From Agrypnus murinus (Eukaryota > Arthropoda > Insecta > Coleoptera > Elateridae), in the NCBI GenBank assembly GCA_929113105.1, contig OV816026.1:132990249-133054248 (forward strand): 64,000 nucleotides of DNA, given 5' to 3'. Positions 48,286 through 59,010 of the stretch are shown here, one piece after another. Each line of letters opens with the position of its first letter. Position 1 is the first letter of the stretch. The position numbers and the translations under genes were made by a program. The notes beneath the pieces are model-generated. The model did not search any database. It saw only the letters and a program-made list of their open reading frames with translations, and had not been told where the DNA came from.

Positions 48286-48759
48286 AACACCTACGTGTGG
48301 AATGGGCAGTGTTTTTCAAATATGGTAAAAAGCGACTAGAAAAGTCAGTTTCATTCGGAAAAAAACTAACGCACTACTTATCGGAGAAAAAGGTTTCTTT
48401 CAACGTCGATGATATCCACTATGGCACAAACTGTATAAAACCCGATATGGAACCCAATATTTTGAATAAAGAAAAGTGAATGTTTTTGAAGATTTTCATT
48501 AAATTGAAATTATATTTTATGATAAAACTTTTTGATGTTAAACAGGGATCTATATCAAAAATTTCTTTCTCCACGACCACTATGGAATTTGTAAATTTTG
48601 AAATGAATTTTGATAATAAAAAGTTAATATTCTAACTCTTGTTGAATAAATATTCTAAAACACTACCCTACTTATGTGTTTTGCATGTATGTATTTCATT
48701 CCATCACTAGATATGGAATGAATATTCTGTAACAGTACAATAAAAAAAACAGTTAACCT
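48286..48759. other. No firm gene
   Basis: A short frame at 48297-48479 (EWAVFFKYGKKRLEKSVSFG start) may be the tail of a protein carried by the preceding repeat, but nothing identifies it. Confidence 0.25.
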
Positions 48760-49000
48760 TGATTTCATTGTTTACATTAAATAACAAACTTTTAAAACTA
48801 TTGTGCTTTTTCGAATTGTAAATACTGCTAAATTTAAATTTGTCTTGTGGTGTTGGAGAAAGTACTGTCTGCTACTCGGTTAGAATGGAAATTCGATGCT
48901 CGTGGTTTTCCTCGCTCGTGTTCGGAACCTTCCGCTCGCATTGAATTTCCATTCTAACCTCGTTACAGAATATATGCTATTTCAATATATGATATAAATT
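48760..49000. repeat. Palindromic repeat, copy 2 (opposite orientation)
   Basis: Reverse-complement copy of 42390-42640. Its own arms (CTCGGTTAGAATGGAAATTC and TTGAATTTCCATTCTAACCT) are better matched than in copy 1. Confidence 0.8.
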
Positions 49001-49019
49001 CCTAGTCAGTTTTTTATAT

Positions 49020-49347
49020 GATACTAGCAAATACCCGGCGCGCTTTGCTGCGCTTTTCAAAAATTACCAAATTTGACAATTGACAACATATCTATATATA
49101 TTTTCTTGTCACATCAATCTCAGTACCCATTTTTAACTTCCATATATGGGTTTTTCGCTGTTATTTCGGACCACGATGGCCGATCAGAGTCCAATTTGGT
49201 CTTATTTTCTATTCTGGGCCAAGACCTTTCCAATGATACCAATTTCATCCAAATCGGTCCAGTGGTTGCGGAGAAAATCGCATACATACATACATACATA
49301 CATATATACAGACAGACAGACAATCTTTCCCTTTTATATATATAGAT
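49020..49347 (+). repeat. Retroposon-like repeat ending in CATA/CAGA and TATATAGAT
   Basis: Starts TACTAGCAAATACCCGGCGC and GCTTTGCTGCGC. It passes through CCAAATCGGTCCAGTGGTTG and (CATA)n at 49274-49300, then CAGACAGACAGACAA, and finishes TTTTATATATATAGAT. This arrangement is a familiar dispersed repeat in insect genomes and I take it to be a SINE or the 3' tail of an RTE-like LINE. No coding capacity. Confidence 0.65.
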
Positions 49348-50109
49348 AACATCTAAATTTTGATACGATATAAAAATCTCGCACGTTTTGATATGATATA
49401 GTAGTTATTATGATGAAAGATTCTAAATGATTTTAAGTTTTATTATAACAAAAATACAGCTCGGGAACTACCTGCAAATATGTAACTGTCAAAAAGCCTA
49501 AAAACTATTGATCAGAACTCACTAGATTGATCAAACTGATTGTTAAACCTTTCTTTGTGATATGAAATTTTGATATAACGTTGCTCCATATTTTGGGCAC
49601 AAACAATTAAAATTTATCAAAAAAAAGAAAAAACTAAAAATATGTCCTTTGTTTATATGAGTATAAATTTCTTAAACCATCAAAACTCAACTTTTAAAAT
49701 AAAATTCAGAAATTGGAGATTTTTAATTTTGTCATGTTTAAATTGTAGCCTATTTAATTATTCATAGATCTGTATATTTGTATATAGTAGGTATACGACA
49801 TACAATAAGTGGTAATAATAGGAAATGAAAAAGGTCTCATTTAAACACTGCCGATGCAGTAAGTACTACATCATAACAATTATTATTGGATGGTAGAGTC
49901 CCTTGCTCCAGTGTTTCATGAAACAGAATATTCCACCTTATTTTATCAAAATTCAATTCATCGCTTTTGAAATAATTTTCAGTAATGAGGGGGATTTGTT
50001 TGCTAAAATCACACGCCGACATTAAGAAGTGGAAATCATGTATATTTCTTTCCTACTCATTTTTCTTTTTTGTTAATACAATCCCAGCACCACACTAATG
50101 AAATTTTAG
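49348..50109. other. No gene seen
   Basis: AT-rich, without a supported feature. Confidence 0.4.
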
Positions 50110-50284
50110 ATTTCAAAGCATATTTTACATGCGCTAAGGAATTAATATTAATTTAATTGTTGGTTAATTGATATTAATTAATTAATGAGTTAATGTACTA
50201 TAGTTAGTAATATTATAAAAATTGTTAATAATAAACAACAAACAAAAAGAAAACATTAAAGAAGCAAAAAATATCAACAGCCAG

Positions 50285-50350
50285 CATGCCCAGTGGAAGG
50301 CGAACTAGATTTCCATTTAAATAACACCGGTTATGTTCCCTGCTGCGGTA
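50285..50350 (+). pseudogene. tRNA-like sequence, left arm
   Basis: GCATGCCCAGTGGAAGGCG at the box A position and CCGGTTATGTTCCCTG at the box B position, followed by CTTTTTAT, a possible polymerase III stop. Degraded. Confidence 0.4.
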
Positions 50351-51697
50351 AATCTTTTTATAAAATATGTAATATACTTTATAGATAAACAATTTTTGAT
50401 AAAATATTTAATATATTTAATAAATAAACAATTTTTGATAAAATATTTAATATTATCATATTTATGGAAAGGAATAATTTACAATTGAATGCTAATATGG
50501 TATGTTCAGTGTCTGCCATAAAGTTGGATCCATATGGGAAATTTCTTTAATATTCTGCTTGGAAAAAAATTGCGGAGCAATAACTTCTGCTTTCAAAAAT
50601 ACTTGAAATATGCTATGTCAAAATTGACAGGTGACATTACGTGTCTGTCAAATTTGCCGAAAAATGACCTTATTTGTTAAGATATGGAGGAATTTTATTA
50701 AGAAAAAAATGTTTCTAATGACATTCAACGTCCATATACCAAGTTTGAACGAGATATTCCGACATTAGGAAGAATTTGTTTTTTAACATTTTTTTGATAC
50801 ATGGTAACTGATTATTTTGATATCATTAAAAACTCTTTAAATGAGTGGAAAGGCAACAATTGCATAGCATATTTTGCTAATGATATTGGATGGTGTAGGT
50901 ATTTTTGACAAATATTAAAATTATCAAGAAAAAAAAAAGAAGATTCTGAAATATTTTCCAATTTCCAAGAATACAGTTCATGATTTTATTAATCTTTTTT
51001 TATTAAACCCCGTTTGAATAATAAAAAAAATCTTGTAGTAATAATTTAAACAACTTAACACGAAACTATTACTGAAAAAATAAAAAAAGATTAAAATTAA
51101 ATCAAAATTATGAGTTATTTTCTTGGAAATTGCAAAATAGACCAAAGAGTTCCATTTTGTTTTTTGATAACTTTAATATTCGTCAAAAATACCTACATCA
51201 TCCAATATTATTCGAAAAACTACCAAAAAATGTTAAAAAACAAAGTTTTCCTTATGTCGGAATATCTCATGTAAAGTCGGTATATGAACGTAAAATGTCA
51301 TTAGAACCATTTTTTTCTTAATAAAAGTTTTCTATGCTTTAACAAAAATGGTCATTTTTCGCCGATTTTAAAAACAATGGCGAATTTGACAGACACCTAA
51401 TGTCACCTGTCAGCTTTGACATGGCGTACTTCAAGTATTTTTTCAAGCATTATCCCACAAAGTTTTTTTCCAAGCAGAACATTAAATAAATCCCATATGG
51501 ATCTCACTTTATGGAAGACACTGTATAATCAATTATGTAGTTTTATTTTTAATTAACATACATAGTTTACACAATGACTATTAAATTAAGGAATAATCGT
51601 ATGTAATTATTCCCTTTTTATAGATATTATATTTATAAAAAAGAATCGTTATTTCTAAAATATATTAAATATTTTTTTAAAAACAAAAATTATCATA

Positions 51698-51770
51698 GAC
51701 TGGAACAGAACCGGCGTTTTGTAACTGGAAATGTAGCCCGCTTTCAACTCGGCCATGTAGGCTGTTGATA
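51698..51770 (-). pseudogene. tRNA-like sequence, right arm
   Basis: ACATGGCCGAGTTGAAAGCG resembles a Leu/Ser-type tRNA 5' half (TGGCCGAG), and GGTTCTGTTCCAG is a good box B. It is better preserved than the left-arm copy. Downstream DNA is A-rich with no clean T-run within 20 nt. Confidence 0.45.
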
Positions 51771-51970
51771 TATTTTGCTTCTTTAATAAACGTCATTTAT
51801 CATCCTTTTTTGTTTGTTTTTATTTTTATATTATTGATTACTTTTTTAATCATTTTTACAGTTACTAATTACAGTACATTAAATTATTAATTTATTCATA
51901 TTAATTAATCAACAATTCATATTAATTAATTTACGCGTGTAAAATATATTCTAAAAATTTCGTTCGTTGT

Positions 51971-53132
51971 GGTGTTGGAATTGTGCAACAAAGGGGGAAA
52001 ATAAGTGGAAAAAAGACTCGGTTCCTCGTGTCTTGTTTTTAGTAGCACTGGGCGGAACCAAGTTAGATATTAGCAAATGTAGTGGACGCAGTGACCTCTT
52101 TTGATGCCAATAATAACTAAAAATCCAAAGATAATGATTTCCTATTATTCGTCTCCTAATCTTATTAATTCATCTATTAAAATGAAACAAAAAGCAATGT
52201 GAAGTACATACGATTAATAAACTACTCGGGTATTTTTGTCTTTTTTTTCAAAATTACGCTCAGTTAATATTTTAGATTTTTTTTAAAATCAATCAATTTT
52301 TCTGTTTTCTTGCAATCTTTTTTCTATTAAAAGTACATTTTTCTCAAATCGGAAAAAACATGCAGATAGAATGGACTTTCTTCTATATTTTGGTTCAAGT
52401 CGAGTGTAAGAATTTTAAGAAATAACTGAGTATTGCGCGAAAAGCATTTTAGGGATCATAAATTCTTACGTACTATAGATCCTTGAGGTACTCATAACTT
52501 TTAAGGACCACAGAATCTATGTGGTTGCATTCGCAAGATTCTTTTTGAGGTATCACTTAAATATTCTTTCTGTAATAATATGCGTATTCTAGCTACTATT
52601 CAGGCAAATAATTGCATTTTATTACTAACAATAATCAGCATCATTTAGATTAAAGAAAAACTGAACATTGAACACATTTTGGTGAAAGTCATGTTCATAT
52701 CATCATTAAAATGAGATCTTTCCTATTATCCATGTGGAAATTATTTACGAAATATCACATTTGGTACAAATATTTTGTATGGACTTCATAGAATTATTTT
52801 ATTTTTGCTTCCACTTTTATCTTTTTCTGATTTCTGTATAAATATCTATTGGTTTGGTTTTTGTTTACTTGTTCATCTAATCTGGAAATGGAATGAAATG
52901 AATTATTTTTTCCTCGGATTTTAAGTAATTGCTGTTAATTCAAAACTTTAATTAAATTAATGAGATACACAAATACCGTTTAATAACTAAATAACATAAT
53001 CAAATGTATAGAATTAAATAAACTGATTGAATTGAATAAAATAATTACTGTTTATAAATAATTTTAATTAGATTACATAATATCATATGATTGACGCGTG
53101 AATTAAAAAATGGTACTAAAAAAGGTACATAA
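51971..53132. other. No gene seen
   Basis: AT-rich. No supported coding sequence or repeat boundary. Confidence 0.4.
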
Positions 53133-53890
53133 CTTAAGGTTCAAGTGTACTCAAAAAAACTTAACGGTACATTCAAAAATTCTAAACAAAATCACGGTGG
53201 ATTTACTTATATTGTAAATAACTATACCAGATTAAAAAAAAAATCATTACAAAGGGGCCATTTAGACACCCCAATACGGTTCATAAATCTTAACCGCAAT
53301 ATCAATAATCGTTGTTTTTTCCATAAATAATATAATAGTGTGATAACTTTGGTTTTAAATTAATACTCTAGGAAGGTTAAAACTTGCTTACCTAACTTGT
53401 TTTGAAAAACGATGTTTATTAATTAAATTATTTCACATGTTTTACGTAAAAAACTAATTTTAGAGAAACTGTACATTCAAAGTTAACTAAGAAAATACCA
53501 CTTAGGTCTCACAGTATTTGAACTATTTTTCCAAAATTTTAAGAAAATCGTATGTATAGTGACAAAATTATTGGCAAAAAACCTGCTTTTTTGGCAAAAA
53601 ATAGGTAATAATTTAGTCCCTAGACATACGATTTTCTTAAAGTCTTGGAAAAATAGCTCAAATACTATGAAATTTAAGTGGTATTTTTTTAGTTAACTTT
53701 GAATGTACAGTTTCTCTAAAATTAATTTTTCACGTAAAACATGTGAAATAATTTAATTAATCAACATCGTTTTTCAAAACAAGTTTTTAACATTCCTAGA
53801 GTATTAACTTAAAATCAAAGTTATCACATTATTAAATTATTTATGAAATAAGCAACACACGTTTTTCTGGGTACACTTGGACCTTAAAGT
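53133..53890. mobile_element. Large palindromic MITE
   Basis: Ends CTTAAGGTTCAAGTGTACTC on the left and, complemented, CTTTAAGGTCCAAGTGTACC on the right. The inner arms 53315-53590 and 53605-53850 match closely (GAAACTGTACATTCAAAGTT, CACATGTTTTACGT, AAGAAAATCGTATGT). The left arm carries about 160 bp with no partner, so something was inserted there or lost on the right. Non-coding. Confidence 0.85.
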
Positions 53891-54227
53891 AAAAGTGTTG
53901 CTTTCTTTTGATACAGCATTTTCTTGTGATAGTTATTTTTGTTAGTGAAGAAAGTGTTGTTTTTTAAGCAACGTCTTCAACACCCTGTTGAAAAACATGT
54001 CCAACAAGATCTGTTTCGTACGCAGAATGTCTCATTCTTAATTAACATCTGTATTGTACCATTTTAAAGAAATTAGGATACGTACCACAGGTATAGATTT
54101 CTGTAATTTGTAAAAAATATTGTACTTTAAAACTCGATATCAAACTATTTTGTCAGTGACATTTTATAAAACTCTTAATTGTCAGTTGCATAACATTCTT
54201 TTGTAATGCTGTATATGTCCGTTGCAG
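53891..54227. other. No gene seen; leads into exon
   Basis: AT-rich sequence ending in TGTATATGTCCGTTGCAG, a plausible 3' splice site at 54227. Confidence 0.4.
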
Positions 54228-54502
54228 GTTGCTGGCGCTACAATCGCATTGTGGAGGGAGAGTCAGCTGGTACTGGCGTCGCGACGCTGTTATACTAGTC
54301 GACGTCAGGCGTCCAAACCCAAGACGACGCCGCCGTTTCTCTATAACAACATTTCCATTGATCATGAAGTTGCTGTGAATGCAAAAGTGTATTTTATTTA
54401 CGTCTGTGATGAGAACTAAATTTTAAAATTTTCTTTTTAAAAACTCGTTTTAAGTGTAGTGCTTTTTTGTTTTTTTTTGACATGATTATGTGGTAGCAGT
54501 GG
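54228..54502 (+). other. Candidate 5' UTR of the Semaphorin-like gene
   Basis: Composition rises in G+C just after the acceptor-like TCCGTTGCAG (GCTGGCGCTACAATCGCATT, GACGACGCCGCCG), as exons do in AT-rich genomes. It runs without interruption into the coding exon, with an in-frame TAG at 54494-54496 just upstream of the start codon. It could instead contain the transcription start. There is no direct evidence for either. Confidence 0.45.
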
Positions 54503-54602
54503 ATGAACATGAGAGGCTTTTTGGTGATCACCGCGTGCGCGCTTTCCGCGTGTTTTGCGGCTTGGCAGGAGAATGTCCGGCCCAAGATGTATGTTCAACT
54601 AG
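54503..54602 (+). CDS. Semaphorin-1a-like first coding exon (partial gene)
   Basis: Encodes MNMRGFLVITACALSACFA, a hydrophobic secretory signal peptide, then AWQENVRPKMYVQL plus the first base of a Gly codon. The exon ends at G|GTGAGT, a near-consensus donor leaving phase 1. Insect Semaphorin-1a, a transmembrane axon-guidance ligand and receptor for Plexin A, begins its mature chain with a very similar AW--DVSPKMYVQFG-type stretch just before the sema domain, so this should be its first coding exon. The start codon at 54503 is the first ATG after an in-frame stop (54494). A second Met lies two codons on. The sema-domain exons are not in the window, implying a first intron longer than 9 kb, filled with mobile elements. 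The assignment rests on remembered similarity over 15 residues; another semaphorin is the main alternative. Confidence 0.7.
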
Positions 54603-56220
54603 GTGAGTGGATCGATAAACTTAACATATATTTACAATTAGGGCTTTTGACCTAACCTCTAACCTCTGACCTCTCCCTACTTTCCGAAACATCCATACAT
54701 ACATGCAAAAACGAGCCAAAGTTAAAAGTAACTTTCAGTTTCTGTGGTTACTTACTTACCGACGTCATTGATCTCCGTCCATTTAGTAATTAATTGCCGA
54801 CCGCAACGGGGGTTGGATTGGTCATTGTATACGGTTTTTTGTTAGGGCCCTTTTAAGCAAAACATTAAATCTTGTCTGGAGTTCCTTTAAATCCCCGAGA
54901 ATTACCGATAGATTTAATGCTTAAACTGGGGAAAAGCTCACGCATTGATTAGAGAAATAAAAGAATTTTCTATTAAATTAGAAATAAGCGAACAGCACCT
55001 AACAAGCGTTTAAAATGAATTGAATTTATATAATAAGGTATACAATCTGAAAGACAATCATGTTTGCGAAAATTCAAACAAATTTAAGATAAATAGCCTA
55101 TAGCTATACTGCACAGGATACGAGTTTTGAAATAAAACTTGTCATTTTGTCCTCTTTTTCTTTTGCTCGGTTATTTGTTTTACGAATTTAGCTGCTTATT
55201 AATTTATACGGTAAACAACTTAGAATAATATCAACTGTTTATATTAAATTAAATATGAAAAGCAGCTTGGCGTGGAATTAGAGCTTTACTTACAATTATT
55301 TAACGTAAAATCGGGATTATCTGATGACTTTTTGGAAAAGTTTTTGTAATCTGAAAACAAACACATCGTCAAAATTTAGGATTTTCAAAACTACACAAAC
55401 AATTTTTCGATTTAAATTTTTAGCCCAACCTGGACACCAATTTTTAGCCTATTTTTAGTATCGTAGTGTGATCATTAGCAATTCATTAGAGGCAGAAAGA
55501 ACCCTCTTATACTTCTACATGATACCCCTATACTACCTTATTTACGACTAAATCTTCTATAACATGACTTGTTTTAAAACGCTTTGAATATTCTTCAAAC
55601 AGAATTATCCAATATGTCTGTAGTTTACTCCTACATCAGCTCAGTCATGCAAGACAAAGCCCTTTAATGGCAGATTTGGTCATCTTCCATCGACACAAAT
55701 GAGTATTGATACTAACCAAACGTCTAATTAATTCTTTTAATTATCATCTTTATTTCACTGTCTGTAAAAGCCAATTCGACGTTATCCTATGTCTCTTCTC
55801 TTGCAATCGCATCTTAATTTGATTGGTACTGTGCTAACCAACTTAACAATACTACAATTTTAAACTAGCCTGTAGCCTTGGACATCTTCTGGGAAACATT
55901 TTCGAAATGCTGAACGATAATTACGTATACCATACACAGTACCTATACTTTTAAGAACTTATTTTTTTACTATGTCATGCATTTCTATGGGACAAAATGA
56001 TAAAATTAATGGCCAAATGCGGGCAAACAAATCATATGATTTCAATTACAAATTATCTGTTTTAGAGTAACTCATCTTTTGGAAAAAGTGTTGTTGCTAA
56101 GGGTAGACTCTGAGCAAGAATGTCAAAGCGATTGCTGTAGGTCATACACATAGTAATGGGCCACATTATACATAATATACAAACTTGTGCATAATTGAGT
56201 TTAGTAAAAATTCCATATTA
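54603..56220. other. Intron start of the Semaphorin-like gene; no exon seen
   Basis: Begins GTGAGTGGATCG. A short CTAACCTCTAACCTCTGACC patch lies at 54651-54675. No further exon was found; the next sema-domain segment is not recognisable here. Confidence 0.45.
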
Positions 56221-56562
56221 TATTGCGATGAAATCGCATAAAAAGAAAAATTTCGACTTTTGCCCCACATTGGCTAGCAAAATAAATATATGCAGAGATA
56301 TTGGCTAATTAAAAATAAAATATTGTTTTTATTCAATTCCATCATATACTTTAAAATTGCGAATAATTGCCGTTAGATCGTAGATGTATTTTTATAATTA
56401 AATTTAGATTTAGAAGGACAGTGAACTTTGAAAATACTATTCAACTTCACTCTTTTATAAATTCTATGATTTTAAAATACTATTTAATAGATTTAAATAA
56501 TGCAATAGTTACATAAAAATATTACGAGAGTTCTTAACCAACTCAAGATTACGTATAAATAA

Positions 56563-56573
56563 GTTGGGCGCCA
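56563..56573 (-). promoter_or_regulatory. Lys-tRNA-type primer-binding site, unit D
   Basis: TGGCGCCCAAC on the minus strand, kept intact although the rest of the unit has diverged. Confidence 0.5.
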
Positions 56574-56842
56574 ATTAAATAACTTAAAATAACTGAAATA
56601 AATTATTACGAAACACTCATTTCAGGGCGAATATGGATTCTCGTGGTTACAAATTGAAATCACTAATTAAGTTTAATTATTATTAAATTGTTTAATTCAC
56701 TTAACTATAGTTCACAAAGATTGTCTTTTCTTTAGCAGGTACCAGTTACAGAAAGTAAATAACTTTCCTACCTTTTTATATAGTTGGTTTTTCCCGGCTC
56801 CTATTATCGTTGCAACTTTCTTCGGCATATCCATCTCCAATA

Positions 56843-58021
56843 GTCCGGTCAAAATAGACAATTCAATTTACATTAATTCGCATAGAGTTGAAAATTGGTA
56901 CAGGTCTTAGGTACACTATTACAAATAAAATTTAAAAAATCCCCACCGATCCTACATCTGCTAAAAAATTTATTCAAGGTCAAAGGTCAAAAGTATCGGT
57001 TTTTTGCATTTTTCTCGTGAACGGTAAGTGTTATTATAAAAATAGGTCAGACAAAAGTTGTAGTTCATGCAATTATCTACAAAAATTGTTCTTATACGTT
57101 TTGTCCCACGAATCACCATTCCTGAGATATCACCATTTGAAAAATCAAAAATAATAATATGCTCGTCTACGCCGTCTTGAAATACTTTTAGTGTTGAACA
57201 TTCCTTTGCAGAAAATACACGCGCTTATTTTTTGCAATTGTAAAAAAGGTTGTAGTGCAAATTGTGGCTGTAAAAAAGTCGGATTATTTTGTTCACCAGT
57301 ATGTACCAATTGGCAAGGCCAGTCTTGCTCCAATGTTGAATCAAATGCAAAATATGAGGATTTTTATAATATCAATGAGGAGGCAACTGATGCATCTTTC
57401 TTAGAATAATTAACAGATATCCAGCAAGAAGAAGAAAGCGAAGAAGACATTACTGTTGAAGTAGCATTTGAAGATTATCGGTCAGACTAAAATTTTCCCG
57501 AAATCAGCAATAATTCGTGCCACTATAATCATTTCCAATAGTACCATTTTTTAGATACATAATAGAATATTTTTGAATATTATTTAATAAAACTGAATCA
57601 CAATAGATCGTGGAGTATGCCTACCGGGAAACCACGTTAAAAAAATGCGCCATTTCATAGGTGGTGCAGAAATGTGTGCGTATTATGTAGAATACGACTT
57701 CTTCAACTTTTAGAATCGCGATATCTCAGGAATGGGAATTCGTAGGACAAAACGTATATGAACAATTTTTGCACATAATTGCATGATCTACAACTTTTGT
57801 CTGACCTATTTTTTATAATAACACTTACCGTCCACGAGAAAAATGCAACAACCGATACTTTTGACCTTTGACCTTGAATAAATTTTTTAGCAGATGTAGG
57901 ATCGGTGGGGATTTTTAAAATTTTATTTGTAATAGTGTACCTAAGACCTGTACAAATTTTCAGCTCTATGCGAATTAATATAAACCTACCATTACTATTT
58001 TTCCGTCTATTTTGACCGGAC
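56843..58021 (+). mobile_element. DNA transposon remnant, ~300-bp TIRs, TA duplication
   Basis: Both ends read GTCCGGTCAAAATAGAC inward and are flanked by TA (56841-56842 and 58022-58023). The TIRs are long: 56843-57165 matches the complement of about 57715-58021 (AATCCCCACCGATCCTACAT, TTCAAGGTCAAAGGTCAAAA, GGTCAGACAAAAGTTGTAG). The core holds a Cys-rich coding remnant. It is inserted in LTR-like unit D. A TA duplication suits the Tc1/mariner-like superfamilies among others. Confidence 0.9.
57191..57490 (+). pseudogene. Cys-rich C-terminal fragment of an element protein
   Basis: Reads CNCKKGCSANCGCKKVGLFC, then SPVCTNWQGQSCSNVE, an acidic stretch and an in-frame TAA at 57407-57409. The same frame continues LTDIQQEEESEEDITVEVAF to EDYRSD and a final stop at 57488-57490. 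One premature stop therefore separates the Cys-rich part from its acidic tail. The CxC..C...CGC.K.GL.CS..C..C.GQ.C.N arrangement (here W replaces one Cys) is a Tesmin/CXC-like zinc-binding pattern that I know from the C-terminal ends of uncharacterised insect transposon proteins. TTCCTTTGCAG at 57200-57210 may be a splice acceptor. The catalytic domain is missing, so the element is internally deleted. Confidence 0.55.
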
Positions 58022-59010
58022 TACAAATCATTTGCAGTGTATGTCCCTGTACACTGCTCCAAAGCTGGTTACCATTTCCGGTTTAATGGTCTTTGGATGG
58101 ACTTTCCATATAACACTATGCAAAACTCTCCACAAAGGAATAACTCACTTGATAATACGCTTTTGCTTTAATTAATTGCGGGTAATTTTCCCTTATTCGT
58201 AGAATATTTGTTGTATTTGTTTATCTGTTTAGTTAAATAAAACACCAGTTTATGGTTTTAACGAAGATTTATTCACATTAGCTATAACTTTAGCTAGTAA
58301 TTTTAAATTAAATATTGCAGGTGGTTCTTTAGAACCTTATAAACACTTACAATTTTATAACGACTATACACTTTCGCCGTATTTACAGAACTGATTATTT
58401 ACGTTTGTACTATATTATTTTTCACGACTTTACTCTTTCGTCGTTTAACAAAGTGCCGATTTACAATATTGTTTCCTAAGCTTAAATACTAACTATTTAC
58501 ATCATCACATTACTCAAATTTGACGTCACCTTACGATCTAATACAATGACTACACTATATACAATACATAACAGCAGATTAATACAGTAAAAGTGACACA
58601 TATCTATTATAGATTATTACACAACACTTTACGCAAAAATAATGATCTATATACATAAACAAAAACCTTTAGAGAATCTCATTACCCGTTGATATGACTC
58701 ATTTGAAATTTATCATAAATGAATTACATAATAACAATAACTTCCGCACAACTGGATGTTACGTATTCTTAAGAACATGGTGAGTAAACTATTTGATAAT
58801 AAATAAAGAAACGTGGATTATTTAATCTTATTAAAAAATACATATTGGTTGTATAATCAATGACACACATGTAACTATCTTAAGAATATTTTTAATTGGA
58901 AAAGTTGCTAAAATATTTCTCAAGTGTTAGTTTTTAACAAAGATTTTAGAATTTTACAAAATTTACAAAAATTTACAAAATTTTGAAACTAAAATCAACA
59001 GCAATATATA

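Larger units (their letters stand above)
50110..51970. mobile_element. 1.86-kb foldback element with tRNA-like sequences
   Basis: A near-palindrome. The outer arms match (ATATTTTACATGCGCTAAGG with the complement ATATTTTACACGCGTAAATT; AAGAAGCAAAAAATATCAAC with AAGAAGCAAAATATATCAAC). The inner arms match too (CCATATGGGAAATTTCTTTA with CCATATGGGATTTATTTAA; TTGACAGGTGACATTACGTG with CTGACAGGTGACATTAGGTG). The centre lies near 51000. A frame at 51130-51321 is a by-product. No transposase. Confidence 0.85.
56221..59010 (-). mobile_element. LTR-like unit D, interrupted (minus orientation)
   Basis: The fourth and most diverged copy of units A-C. Minus-strand landmarks: TTTTAGTTTCAAAATTTTGT near 58990, TGGATGTTACG-complement near 58750, AATAAATCTTCG near 58260 and TGGCGCCCAAC at 56563-56573. 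It ends CCAATGTGGGGCAAAAG near 56265 and TGCGATTTCATCGCAATA at 56222-56239. A TA-flanked transposon occupies 56843-58021. Removing it leaves a collinear unit of about 1.6 kb. The window's other units lie 36 kb away, so the family is dispersed and not only locally duplicated. Confidence 0.55.

Noticed and set aside
51130..51321. 63-codon frame
   Set aside because: Lies in the inner right arm of a non-coding foldback; the left arm does not preserve it.
54222..54419. Frame covering the proposed 5' UTR
   Set aside because: Starts at a non-ATG codon and matches nothing; the coding start at 54503 is better supported.
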